Positions 33,412 through 41,895 of a DNA stretch of 64,000 bases are shown here, piece by piece. Made by a program: the position numbers and the translations under genes. Under the pieces are notes generated by a model. That model made no database searches. It was given only the letters and a program-made list of their open reading frames with translations, and had not been told where the DNA came from. Where the stretch lies: positions 271,041 to 335,040 of the forward strand of contig DATKHY010000001.1 of the NCBI GenBank assembly GCA_035544215.1. Direction: 5' to 3'. This DNA is from Candidatus Binatia bacterium. GTDB lineage: Bacteria > Vulcanimicrobiota > Vulcanimicrobiia > Vulcanimicrobiales > Vulcanimicrobiaceae. Within the stretch, counting starts at the first letter, position 1; the number at the start of each line of letters is the position of its first letter.

Positions 33412-34529
33412 CGCGATACTGCCATGGATGAGGGGAACGCGACCGAAAGCGTTTCCTTCGGCCTGCCCGGGTGACCCGGCGCATATTTCGTGACCGTGTT
33501 CGCGCCGGCGTTCGCCACGAAGACGTTGTTGGAGCGATCGACCACGACGGTCGCCGGGCTGCTGATGCCGTGGGTGATCGTCTCCGACGGAGTGACCGCA
33601 TTCGGCGGGTACTCCGTGACGCTGTTCAGCGCGTAGTTCGCCACGAACAGATCGCCCGGCGTGTCGACGGCGATCGAGAACGGCACGTCGACCGCGCTGG
33701 TGAAGTTGATCGTTTTGACGGGAGTCGTTCCGCCGTTTGCGGACTCGGTGACGGTGTTCGTGCCGTGCACGTAGGCGCCGCCTCCTAGCCCGCAGTTGAT
33801 GCAGTTCGCGACGTAGAGGTTGTTGCTCGAGTCGATCGCCAGGCCGACGGGCTCGTTAACACCCGTCGTGATCGTGCGGATGGGAGTCGTCCCGCCCGGC
33901 GCGTAGACGAGGATCTGGTCACTGCCCGTCGCTCCGGTCGAACAGACGACGCAGTTTGCGACGTAGAGGTTCTGCGCGCTGTCGAGCGCGAGGCCGAGCG
34001 GATATTTCACCGTGACGGTCGTCGACGGGGGACCGGTCGTGTACCCGGAGAGATATTCGACCACCGTGCTTTCGCAGCTCGGCGAATAGCATCCCAGGTT
34101 CGACACGTACAGCGTTCCGGAGCTATCGATGGCGAGATCGAACGGCTCCGTAACCCCGTTGGTGATCGTCACCGTCGGCGTATTGACGTGCGGCGCGATC
34201 TCGACGACGTTGTTCGTTCCGACCTGACCGGTGAGACACGTCGAGCAGTTGGCAACGAACAAGTCACCCGACGCGTCGAAGGCGAGTCCGTACCAGGGTG
34301 CGGCGATGCCGCTGACGATGTGCCGCCGGAGCCGCGGCGTGGTGGTGCTGAAGAAGTACTCCGAGCTCGGACCGTTTTGGAACATGGCGCAGGGCTGGCA
34401 GCTGCTGACGGCCAGCCGTTGCGTGCGCACGGCACGCTTCACAACTGGTGGGTTCGACAGACCGGTCGCCGGGATCGACGAATCGGTGCGCCCGCCGCAC
34501 GCGGACAGCGCGAAGAACAGCGCCGACAC
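33408..34529 (-). CDS. NHL-like beta-propeller lipoprotein, signal peptide split by a frameshift
   Basis: 373 residues if started at GTG 34529. About seven propeller repeats with PFDLAIDSSGTLYVSN cores; several carry Cys pairs (VANCSTC, VANCVVC, VANCINC), which may form disulfides. The natural start seems to be ATG 34548, which has AAGGAG 7 nt upstream and begins MQTKFY, but it is in another frame; joining it to VSALFFALSACGG needs a one-base shift between 34,529 and 34,548. So the gene is either frameshifted or starts from the poorly supported GTG. Confidence 0.75.
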   Translation of the reverse strand: MSALFFALSACGGRTDSSIPATGLSNPPVVKRAVRTQRLAVSSCQPCAMFQNGPSSEYFFSTTTPRLRRHIVSGIAAPWYGLAFDASGDLFVANCSTCLTGQVGTNNVVEIAPHVNTPTVTITNGVTEPFDLAIDSSGTLYVSNLGCYSPSCESTVVEYLSGYTTGPPSTTVTVKYPLGLALDSAQNLYVANCVVCSTGATGSDQILVYAPGGTTPIRTITTGVNEPVGLAIDSSNNLYVANCINCGLGGGAYVHGTNTVTESANGGTTPVKTINFTSAVDVPFSIAVDTPGDLFVANYALNSVTEYPPNAVTPSETITHGISSPATVVVDRSNNVFVANAGANTVTKYAPGHPGRPKETLSVAFPSSMAVSR

Positions 34530-34699
34530 AGTAAAACTTGGTTTGCATCAGAATACTCCTTGCGGGCAAAGGAAACGGGTTGCCGTTCTTCCTTTTAACG
34601 AACGCCTAGCCTGCCGAGCAGTGTCATCGAGCGAACGCGCGCCGGCAGGTTTTGTACGGTTCGTGACACAACGCGGTCCGCAAAGTTAGGAGCAAGCAC

Positions 34700-35956
34700 A
34701 TGAGCGTTTCCCGTTTTGCACTCGGCGCGGTGAGTCTCTGCGCGGTCGCGGCCGTGGTCGCGGCTTGCACGACGACACACGGGGCGGCGTACGGCCCGAC
34801 GAGCGCGCTTCCAAGCATCGGCTCTGCAGCCGGCGCCTCGGAACAGGTCCTCTACAGTTTCACCGGCGGCAACGACGGTGGGAACGCGGCGACCGGCCTG
34901 GTCCGGGATAGCGGCGGCAATCTCTACGGGACGACCGTCGTCGGCGGCAAGAACACGTGCGGAACCGTCTTCAAGCTGACGCCGCAAGCGACTCCGCCAT
35001 GGCCGGAGAGCGTGCTCTATAATTTCGGCTGCTTCAGCGACGGAAAGAATCCGCACGGAGGCGTGACGTTCGACTCGAAAGGCAATCTCGACGGCACGAC
35101 CGTGTCGGGTGGATCCGGCCCGTCCTGCGGCAGCTACGGTTGCGGAGTCGTGTTTCAGTTGACGCCGGCAACCGAAAACGTGCTGCATGACTTCACCGGC
35201 GGCCGCGACGGCTTCGGCCCGGGCGGCGGCGTCACGTTCGACGCGTCGGGCAACCTGTACGGAACCACTCCCGACGGTGGAGTCGACTCGCAGGGTATCG
35301 TCTACGAGGTTACGTCGCACGCACAGGAGCGTATCGTGCACACCTTTACCGGCGGCAAGGACGGCGGGGTCGGCTCGCTCGGCCTTTTGCTGCTGGAGTC
35401 AGGCGGTCTCTACGGCGTCACCGAGGAAGGCGGCGCCCATAGCGCGGGCACCGTGTATCGGCTGACGCGCACTGGAAAGCGCTGGGCGCTGAGCACGCTT
35501 TACGCATTCAAGGGCACGCCGGACGCTGCGTCACCGTACGGCGGTCTGGTGCCTAATGCGGCGGGCGATCTGTTCGGTACCACCTATTATGGCGGCGCGA
35601 ACGGGATGGGCACCGTGTTCGAACTGACACGCAACGCCAAGGGTGGCTACCACGAGCGCGTGCTCTACAGTTTCAAGGGCGGCAGCGACGGGAGCTCGCC
35701 GACCAGCACGCTCGCGTTCGGAGGGTCGGACCTCTACGGCACGACGTCGGCGGGCGGCGGGAGCTGCGGTTGCGGAACGATCTTCAGAGTGAACGCGACG
35801 TCCGGCGCGGAGTCGGTGCTGCACGCGTTCGGCAACGGCACGGACGGCGCGTATCCCTATTACGGCCTGACGAAGGGCGCGAAGGGCGTGTTCTACGGTA
35901 CGACCGTCGCGGGCGGAAGCTCGGGCCAAGGCGCGGTCTTCGAGTTCAAACCGTGA
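34700..35956 (+). CDS. GloVer tandem-repeat lipoprotein
   Basis: 418 residues. Lipobox VAAC near residue 23. The mature part consists of about nine repeats of roughly 40 residues with the core GNLYGTTVVGG ... GTVFKLTP ... VLYNF, the pattern annotated as choice-of-anchor tandem repeat GloVer. They probably build a surface beta-propeller. GTTPDGG and GTTSAGG variants keep the Gly-Thr-Thr turn; one repeat reads LDGTT. The stop overlaps the next gene (GTGA). Paralogues at 58,144 and 63,649. Confidence 0.9.
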   Translation: MSVSRFALGAVSLCAVAAVVAACTTTHGAAYGPTSALPSIGSAAGASEQVLYSFTGGNDGGNAATGLVRDSGGNLYGTTVVGGKNTCGTVFKLTPQATPPWPESVLYNFGCFSDGKNPHGGVTFDSKGNLDGTTVSGGSGPSCGSYGCGVVFQLTPATENVLHDFTGGRDGFGPGGGVTFDASGNLYGTTPDGGVDSQGIVYEVTSHAQERIVHTFTGGKDGGVGSLGLLLLESGGLYGVTEEGGAHSAGTVYRLTRTGKRWALSTLYAFKGTPDAASPYGGLVPNAAGDLFGTTYYGGANGMGTVFELTRNAKGGYHERVLYSFKGGSDGSSPTSTLAFGGSDLYGTTSAGGGSCGCGTIFRVNATSGAESVLHAFGNGTDGAYPYYGLTKGAKGVFYGTTVAGGSSGQGAVFEFKP

Positions 35957-36273
35957 ACCCAAAGCGTCGCGGCTGGGTCGCGCTCGGCTCCGGCGTGTTC
36001 CTGGTCGTTTTCATGGGAGCCGTCGCCGTTTGGGTTGACCAGCTCCTGACCGCCAACGGACTGTTGCAGCGCGATCCGACCGCAGCTCGGTTTTTCGGGC
36101 GGATCAACGTCGCGTTCGCGCTTGTGATCGTGGCCGGCGTGCTCGGAATTTTGAATGGATGGTCGATGGCGCACGCCGGCCGCCGCAACAATCTGGTGGT
36201 GGTCGCCCTCCTCGTCGTGTTCGTCGCGGCGCTGTTCGTAGCGTGCAGCGCCTCGAAGATGTATCCGACGTGA
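35953..36273 (+). CDS. Small membrane protein
   Basis: 106 residues from GTG 35953, overlapping the GloVer stop as GTGA, which implies coupled translation. Three hydrophobic helices (about 8-28, 50-66, 80-96). Unknown function; the overlap suggests it is made together with the surface lipoprotein. Confidence 0.65.
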   Translation: MNPKRRGWVALGSGVFLVVFMGAVAVWVDQLLTANGLLQRDPTAARFFGRINVAFALVIVAGVLGILNGWSMAHAGRRNNLVVVALLVVFVAALFVACSASKMYPT

Positions 36274-36282
36274 GCGCCCGCG

Positions 36283-37419
36283 TTACCGCTCGAGCACCTG
36301 CAGATTGTTAGAGTTGTCGTCGTTGAAGTAGAGCTTGGTATCGGACGCACTCTTGCCGGTCGCAACCATTCCGAAGATCGCTCCGGCGGCCCCAGTATCC
36401 ACGTTGCGAACCTCCTGCACGTGACCTCCCGGGTTGATCTCGATCATCAGGTTCTCACCAGTCGGATCGAGCGTGTTGCCGACGACGATCGTTCCATTGA
36501 AGAGCAGCGCCGAGCTGATCGGGCCGTTGAGCGGAGCCCCGGAGTAGAGCACGCGCGCCTTCGATGCGCAGCTGCCTTCGAATCGTGTTCCGCGAGCCCG
36601 CACCGTTAAACATCCCCCGTGCATTCCGGAGATGCCGGAGATTGTGGTGACGCTGTTGTTGTCGCCGTCAACCACGAAGAGTCGGTCGTGGCGCCGATCG
36701 TATTGGAGTCCGGAGGGGCCCAGGATGCTGCCCGGCGGACCGCCGTTGACCGGAAAGCCGGTCGCGACCACTTCGGTGGTCAGCGAGGGAAGGTTGATGC
36801 GCACGATCGACCCGTCGGCCGCGTTGCTCTCGTAGACGGCCGGACTCCCCTTCTTGGGCTGGGCGTAAATTTGGCCGAACGGATGGTTGAACGGACTGCC
36901 GGATAGATTCGTAATCAGGCTTCCGCTCGAAGAGTAGATCGGATTGTCGTTGGACGAGAACGCCGCCGCGTAAATCGTGTCGTCGGGTCCCAGCGCTAAC
37001 GCGTTGCAGCCGACTAGGTTCGTCGGGTCGGCCGTGACCAGGGTGGGCGTTGATCCAGGCTGGGGATGAAGCGCCACGATCGTATACCCGGTTCCTTGGG
37101 TGTTGGTGTTGTCGTTGAAATTGCAGACGGCCAAATCACCCTTCGTGAATGAGCCCGCAGTCGACTTTGCGACGTCGAGCCCGTAAGGATTGAGCTGTCC
37201 ATACACAGGATCGATCGTCGATCCGATGACGACCTGATTCTTCAGCTTGTGCAGGATGCCGCCGCCTGCCGGAGACGCGAACGTTCCCAACGCCCGGCTT
37301 TGCGCGGGCGCCACGCCCGAGGGCATCGTCGAAACCGAGCCTTGGCTGCTGCAGCCGCTCGCAAGGAACGCCGCGATCGCCGCAACGGAAAAGAACCTTT
37401 CGTACATGCGTAAATCCAT
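36283..37419 (-). CDS. Beta-propeller-like lipoprotein
   Basis: 378 residues from ATG 37419 (GGAGG, 7 nt spacing); an ATG 12 codons upstream is less likely. Lipobox ASGC near residue 22. Blade-like segments such as GPSGLQYDRRHDRLFVVDGD and LALGPDDTIYAAAF indicate an NHL/YncE-like propeller. Convergent with the small membrane-protein gene, 9 bp apart. Confidence 0.8.
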   Translation of the reverse strand: MDLRMYERFFSVAAIAAFLASGCSSQGSVSTMPSGVAPAQSRALGTFASPAGGGILHKLKNQVVIGSTIDPVYGQLNPYGLDVAKSTAGSFTKGDLAVCNFNDNTNTQGTGYTIVALHPQPGSTPTLVTADPTNLVGCNALALGPDDTIYAAAFSSNDNPIYSSSGSLITNLSGSPFNHPFGQIYAQPKKGSPAVYESNAADGSIVRINLPSLTTEVVATGFPVNGGPPGSILGPSGLQYDRRHDRLFVVDGDNNSVTTISGISGMHGGCLTVRARGTRFEGSCASKARVLYSGAPLNGPISSALLFNGTIVVGNTLDPTGENLMIEINPGGHVQEVRNVDTGAAGAIFGMVATGKSASDTKLYFNDDNSNNLQVLER

Positions 37420-37673
37420 CGAACTACCTCCACCGTCGAGAAAAAGCAAGCCCAAAACTACTGTTCACAGAAAGTGTTAAGAAAGTATGAAACCCAACCG
37501 GCGGCCGTTTGCTTGTGCCCTGCTCGGCGTGGCCAGCTCTGATCATCTTGATGAAGATAAAAATGCAGACGCGAAAACCTTTTGATTCGTCTCCCATTGT
37601 TTATGAGATTTCCGGAGAGCACGCTTAGCCTCAGGAGCAACACTAGTCCATACCCCTGAGGTTAAATCACAAA

Positions 37674-38042
37674 ATGTCGAAACTATGGTCCATGCGCCGA
37701 TCGCTGAGTTTGCTCGCTATGCTCGTCGCGTTTGCGAGCCTCGCGAGTGTGGGTCGCGCCGGCACGCTGGGAAATATCCAAGGAGTCATAAGCGACTCCG
37801 CAACCGGCGCGCCGATCGCCGGAGTTCGTCTGGAGATCACGTCGGGATCCCAGGCCGCCACCGTGACGACGGACGCCCACGGTCACTTCGTCGTCTTCTC
37901 GCTGCAGCCCGACGACTATACTCTGACGGCGGAGAAGGCCGGATACGCCACGCGCTCCGTTGCGGGATATTCTGTTTTCGCCGATCAGACTCAAGTCTAC
38001 GACCTGCAACTCGATCCAGCCAATAACGGCACCGGGGGCTAA
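37674..38042 (+). CDS. Exported carboxypeptidase-regulatory-like domain protein
   Basis: 122 residues. Signal peptide to about residue 29 (SVGRAG), then one Ig-like CarboxypepD_reg domain: GVISDSATGAPIAGVRLEI, TTDAHGHFVVFSLQPDDYTL and ATRSV are textbook. Such domains often precede TonB receptors or stand alone as binding modules. No clear ribosome binding site. A CCGGGGGC/GCCCCCGG hairpin spans its stop codon. Confidence 0.85.
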   Translation: MSKLWSMRRSLSLLAMLVAFASLASVGRAGTLGNIQGVISDSATGAPIAGVRLEITSGSQAATVTTDAHGHFVVFSLQPDDYTLTAEKAGYATRSVAGYSVFADQTQVYDLQLDPANNGTGG

Positions 38043-38078
38043 CGCCCCCGGCTCCGCCGGCAAGGGAGCGACCTTAAC

Positions 38079-39068
38079 CTAAGGTCCTAACGCGACGCCG
38101 ATCGGCAGTGCGAGATACGATCCGCTCACGACCTGCTTTGGAGTCTGCCTCCCTTTGAGCGCATCGAAGACGAAGATCGAGGGCGGCCCGTCGAGTGTCG
38201 TGCCGCTCGTCGAATAGAGCACCGACCCGCTCAGCGCCGCGCCGACCGGCGCCTTCAGCGCAGGGCTGCGCGACGAAATGGTGCGGTCCGGGGCGCTCTT
38301 CCCGTTAGCGGTCGGCGAGTACGCTAAGATGTTGTTGTCGCCGGCGTTGGCCGCATACAACTCGCCGGTCGAGTTGCTCAGCGCCAAACCCGTCGGCGAG
38401 TTTTGCTGACCCGTCCCGACGATGGCGCGTTTGAGCGTCGGCTTCGTGACCGGCGTGGTAAACTCGCTGATTTCGTTCGAGTCGGAGACATACAGGTCGC
38501 CGGACGAATCGACGGCGACGCCGTTGATGTCAACGTGGTGATCGGGCAGCGAGATTCGTTGCAGCGTCTTCGCGTTGCCCTGCGCGCCGGGCGCGTAGAC
38601 GGCGACATAGCCGTTCGTGAAGCCGCCGACGAACTCGTGGCCGGAACGATCGACCGCGACGCAACTCGGTACAAACGGCGGAACCAGCTCGCGCGTGGGC
38701 TGAGCGTAGCCTTTGGCCTCTTTGCGGTAGACGAAGAGCGACTGCGTATCTTCGTCAGTTACGAAGAGGGCGCCACCGGGTCCGATCGCAATCGGGCCCG
38801 GGTTGTAGGGCACGACGAGCGACGAGCCCGCCGGCGACTGCAGCGAGCCATCGGCATTTCGCACGTAGCGAAACACCGACTTGCCGTACCAGTCGCTGAC
38901 GTAGAGCGCGCTCGTGCCGGCATTCGGCCGCATCGATCGCAAAAGCGATGGGGTCTGCAGCGTCGGGCTTGTCGCGTTGGGGAGCGATCCCCCTGCGCTG
39001 CAACTCGATAGCGCGGCACCTCCCATGATGAGTGTCAGTACTATGGGGAGCGATCGTTGTTCGAGCAC
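38079..39068 (-). CDS. NHL-like beta-propeller lipoprotein
   Basis: 329 residues. Lipobox LSSC near residue 23. Six or so repeats with DINGVAVDSSGDLYVSD cores. Surface lipoprotein of the same class as those at 22,818 and 59,504, but with an unrelated leader. Divergent from the 39,212 gene. Confidence 0.85.
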   Translation of the reverse strand: MLEQRSLPIVLTLIMGGAALSSCSAGGSLPNATSPTLQTPSLLRSMRPNAGTSALYVSDWYGKSVFRYVRNADGSLQSPAGSSLVVPYNPGPIAIGPGGALFVTDEDTQSLFVYRKEAKGYAQPTRELVPPFVPSCVAVDRSGHEFVGGFTNGYVAVYAPGAQGNAKTLQRISLPDHHVDINGVAVDSSGDLYVSDSNEISEFTTPVTKPTLKRAIVGTGQQNSPTGLALSNSTGELYAANAGDNNILAYSPTANGKSAPDRTISSRSPALKAPVGAALSGSVLYSTSGTTLDGPPSIFVFDALKGRQTPKQVVSGSYLALPIGVALGP

Positions 39069-39211
39069 TGTGCGCCTCCAATCCGATTAGAGCAGAGGCC
39101 CTTTCCGTTTTCACGACGCAACCCTTGGGACCCGGTGCTCGGTCGGCCGCCGGTTTGGCTTCCTGCCGGTCAGGGAAGAATCGCTGTCGGCGGACCGAAC
39201 GGGAGTGTGTA

Positions 39212-39646
39212 ATGAAGCTGCAAGCTACTTTAGTTTTCTCGGCGGTTTTCGGTGCCGGCATACTTCTCGCAGGGTGCGGCGGGGGTCAGCCCCCGTCGGC
39301 GGGCAGCATTCCCGCAACCAACCTTCGAACGACGAGTGTGCAGCCGTTTGATCAGAACCGGCAGGGCCGCTGTCAGAATGGAAACGTCAAGATCGATCCG
39401 TGCCGCATAATCTTCAATTCGAGCAACCCCGGACCGACGACCGTGACGCTGGGGGGCGAGGGAGACAACGGCACGATCACCGAGAGCGACGACTGCTCGT
39501 CCAGCGGCGTCGCGACGATCACGAAGGTCGACAATCGACACTACACGGCCGCACCCGGCACAACGGCTGGATCGTGCAGCGCACGTTTCACCAACGGCGG
39601 CGGACAAGGTAACGCGAGCCATCTTCACATAATCAACGAACTCTAA
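39212..39646 (+). CDS. Lipoprotein, unknown function
   Basis: 144 residues from ATG 39212. Lipobox LAGC at about 19-22 (AGILLAGCGGG). The mature protein has Ig/bacterial-adhesin-like strands, PGPTTVTLGGEGDNGTIT and SGVATITKVDNRHY, with a pair of Cys (CQNG, DPC) and a CSARF Cys. The open frame upstream to 39,032 lacks a signal and is rejected. The stop overlaps the next start (TAATG). Confidence 0.75.
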   Translation: MKLQATLVFSAVFGAGILLAGCGGGQPPSAGSIPATNLRTTSVQPFDQNRQGRCQNGNVKIDPCRIIFNSSNPGPTTVTLGGEGDNGTITESDDCSSSGVATITKVDNRHYTAAPGTTAGSCSARFTNGGGQGNASHLHIINEL

Positions 39647-39999
39647 TGGTGAGCGAGGAACGGGGCGGCATCAATCCGAGCGTCAAGCCCTCTGGCACGG
39701 GCTGCGTCGAATGCACGGCAAAAAACGAGTGGTGGTTCCATTTGCGCCGTTGCGCGCAGTGCGGCCACATCGGATGCTGCGATCAATCCCTGGGCAAACA
39801 CGCGACCGCACACTTTAATGAGACGCGCCACCCAATCATCGCGAGCTTCGAGCCGGGCGAGACCTGGTTCTACAACTATGAGACCGGTGATTTCATGAAC
39901 GGCCCGCACGTCGCGCCGCCGCGCTGGCACCCTGAGGATCAGCCGGTGCCTGGTCCACGCGGCAGGGTTCCGGCCGATTGGCAGACCCTGCTGAGCTAA
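39646..39999 (+). CDS. UBP-type zinc-finger protein
   Basis: 117 residues. Zn ligands appear as C20/C23 (CVEC), C36/C39 (CAQCG), C44/C45, H52, H56 and H62, the zf-UBP arrangement also found in stand-alone bacterial proteins. ETWFYNYETGDFMNG closes the fold. In eukaryotes the domain binds free ubiquitin tails; the bacterial role is unclear. Coupled to the preceding lipoprotein gene by a 1-bp overlap, an odd pairing of an exported and a cytosolic protein. Confidence 0.88.
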   Translation: MVSEERGGINPSVKPSGTGCVECTAKNEWWFHLRRCAQCGHIGCCDQSLGKHATAHFNETRHPIIASFEPGETWFYNYETGDFMNGPHVAPPRWHPEDQPVPGPRGRVPADWQTLLS

Positions 40000-40008
40000 T
40001 CGAAAGGA

Positions 40009-40410
40009 CTAGCTCGAGGCGTCGGCGTTCGCCACCTTAACGAGCCGCAGCGTTCGGCCGCCGTCGAGGTACTCGACCTTGTCGAGAAGGCAATGCACGA
40101 TGAAGAGCCCGTAGCCGCGCAGGGCGCCGCCCGCCGGCGCCGCGATCGCAGCCGGCGCATGAAAGCCGCATCCGCGGTCCTGGATCTCCGCGATGACCTC
40201 GCCGGAATCGAAATAACATTCGACGCATATGCTCTCGCCGCGGCTGTGCTCGACGGCGTTTGCAAGCACCTCGCCGATCGCAGCCTCAAAATCGTGCAGA
40301 TCGCGGCCGCTCAGCCAGGAGTTCACGAACGTCCTTACCGCGCAGCGCGCTTGCCGAGCGCCGATCGGCGAACAGGGAAACGACCCTTTGTAGCGACGGG
40401 ACGGGCGCAT
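40009..40410 (-). CDS. Anti-sigma-factor-type histidine-kinase-like ATPase (RsbW/HATPase_c_2)
   Basis: 133 residues from ATG 40410; the upstream extension is out of character. GHKL-fold motifs are present: N-box EAAIGEVLANAVEHS (about 43-57), G1 box IQDRGCGF, and a Gly-rich lid RGYGLFIVHCL. Such small proteins phosphorylate anti-sigma-antagonists and bind sigma factors, controlling stress responses. No partner gene lies nearby. No ribosome binding site is seen; the transcript may be leaderless. Confidence 0.85.
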   Translation of the reverse strand: MRPSRRYKGSFPCSPIGARQARCAVRTFVNSWLSGRDLHDFEAAIGEVLANAVEHSRGESICVECYFDSGEVIAEIQDRGCGFHAPAAIAAPAGGALRGYGLFIVHCLLDKVEYLDGGRTLRLVKVANADASS

Positions 40411-40551
40411 AATAACGTTTAATTTTTCCGCTAAAGAGCGCCGTATAAACGCGCCGACGCGCCAGCAACCAGGCCGTAGCCGCTGGAGAGGTGTGGCCGG
40501 GCCGATATGCCGGGCCGTTATTATGAACAAGTCCTTCGTTTCCGCGGCTCT

Positions 40552-40674
40552 CTACGGCACCTCTGACTCCATCTCTTCCGGTTCCTCGCTCGGCTTGACG
40601 AGCGCCTGTACGATCGCCGTTGGGACGACCGCCGTCAAGACGACGACCGACACGAGCGCGGTGTATTGATCGTG
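40552..40674 (-). pseudogene. C-terminal remnant of a cation/proton antiporter
   Basis: Reading leftward, the segment DQYTALVSVVVLTAVVPTAI followed by VQALVKP and an acidic tail matches the end of Kef/NhaP-type antiporters, where the last membrane helix ends in AVVPT and a short cytosolic tail. Nothing upstream on this strand continues the transporter. The rest was probably deleted. The fragment could still be read from an ATG at 40755, but has no ribosome binding site. Confidence 0.45.
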
Positions 40675-40801
40675 CCGAACGTCGAAGTAGGCTGGGCACG
40701 GAAGTGGCGGCGGCATTTCGGCATCGGTTCGCCCATCGGGTGGCCGCTGGCCCAAGCGCTGAAGTAGTGTGACTCGAGCTTGCCAGCGGCCTTAGGCGGC
40801 T

Positions 40802-41881
40802 CTAACGATGATGTTTTCGCAACGGCGCACTCGGCGTTCCGACGAAGCCATACTGGTACCCCGTGGTCGGGTCCCTATACCATCCGCAAATATCGTCGTT
40901 GGCATTGACACCGTTGACTATCGTGTAATTGGTTCCAGGGGGTCCGTTGACCGTTTTCCACGTGTTAGTCGTCTTGATCCATACGAGTCCGTGCGTTATC
41001 GAGGCGTTTACGTACGATCCCACGACGACCTCCCCAAGGAGGCTGACGCTCGCGATCCCGTTGAACGCGGTCGGATAGATAGTTGATCCACCGCAGCAGT
41101 TATACGTCGACGGAGTGCCGGTTGCGCCGCTTGCCTGGAACCACCCAGCAGGAGCTTTGTTGTAGCTGAACTGCGTGCTACCTACAATGTCGTCGTTAGG
41201 TGCGATCCCGGTCGCCTTGGTAACGAGCCACGAAGTTGGGATGTTTTTGAACTCAGTAGTGTCCCGATTGTCGCCCGGTTTGAGCTCAAAAGGTCTAAAC
41301 GTACAGTTGTTTGTGGAGTCGGTGTAAAAGCCAACGGCAATTTCGCTAGCGCTGTTGTTGTCAAACCCGAGCAACTCGTGTGTCGCGTTCGGCTTGCAGT
41401 CTAGCTCGTGTGGGTGTCTGAGTGTCAGGCTCCAAAGCCCATTATAGTCCACGGTACCCCAAAGCCCCGACTCGTTTGTAGGAGTGTTAGCATATCCCAC
41501 CATAATGCTCGCAGCATCGTTGATAGCGTACATGTATATGCCCTCCTTATAAGCGGGGTAGATAAGATTGGCGAACGTTGAATATGGAGGGCTAGAAACG
41601 TAGCTGCTCCACGTAGCATCGGAGGTGGCAGAATTGGAGTAATTACCAATAATCTCACGGGTGAGGTTTATTCCCGTTATCTCGTTGTTGTTTCCGTTTG
41701 TGTCGTTGACTGTGGTCAAGGTATAGCCGCCGGAAGTCCAACTCGGTCGAGCAGCAGCAGCGGCATTGTTCTTCGCCATCGGCCCGAAAGTAGGGCTCGA
41801 ACAGCCGTTAAGAACGGCCCAAGTTACAGCGAGAGCTGCGATCGCGACACCGCGATGTAACGTCATCGAGAAGTAGCGCAT
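40802..41881 (-). CDS. HAF-repeat-like secreted lipoprotein
   Basis: 359 residues, AAGGAGG before the ATG. Lipobox LNGC near residue 27. Repeats of the type NGIASVSLLGEVVVGSYVN, ANDDICGWYRD and GYQYGFVGT match the extracellular HAF-type repeat (Asn-Gly-Ile-Asn ... Val-Gly-x-Tyr ... His-Gly-Phe). Presumed surface beta-structure. Forms a leftward pair with the similar gene at 41,896, 14 bp apart. Confidence 0.8.
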   Translation of the reverse strand: MRYFSMTLHRGVAIAALAVTWAVLNGCSSPTFGPMAKNNAAAAARPSWTSGGYTLTTVNDTNGNNNEITGINLTREIIGNYSNSATSDATWSSYVSSPPYSTFANLIYPAYKEGIYMYAINDAASIMVGYANTPTNESGLWGTVDYNGLWSLTLRHPHELDCKPNATHELLGFDNNSASEIAVGFYTDSTNNCTFRPFELKPGDNRDTTEFKNIPTSWLVTKATGIAPNDDIVGSTQFSYNKAPAGWFQASGATGTPSTYNCCGGSTIYPTAFNGIASVSLLGEVVVGSYVNASITHGLVWIKTTNTWKTVNGPPGTNYTIVNGVNANDDICGWYRDPTTGYQYGFVGTPSAPLRKHHR

Positions 41882-41895
41882 GGCGGCCTCCTTAC

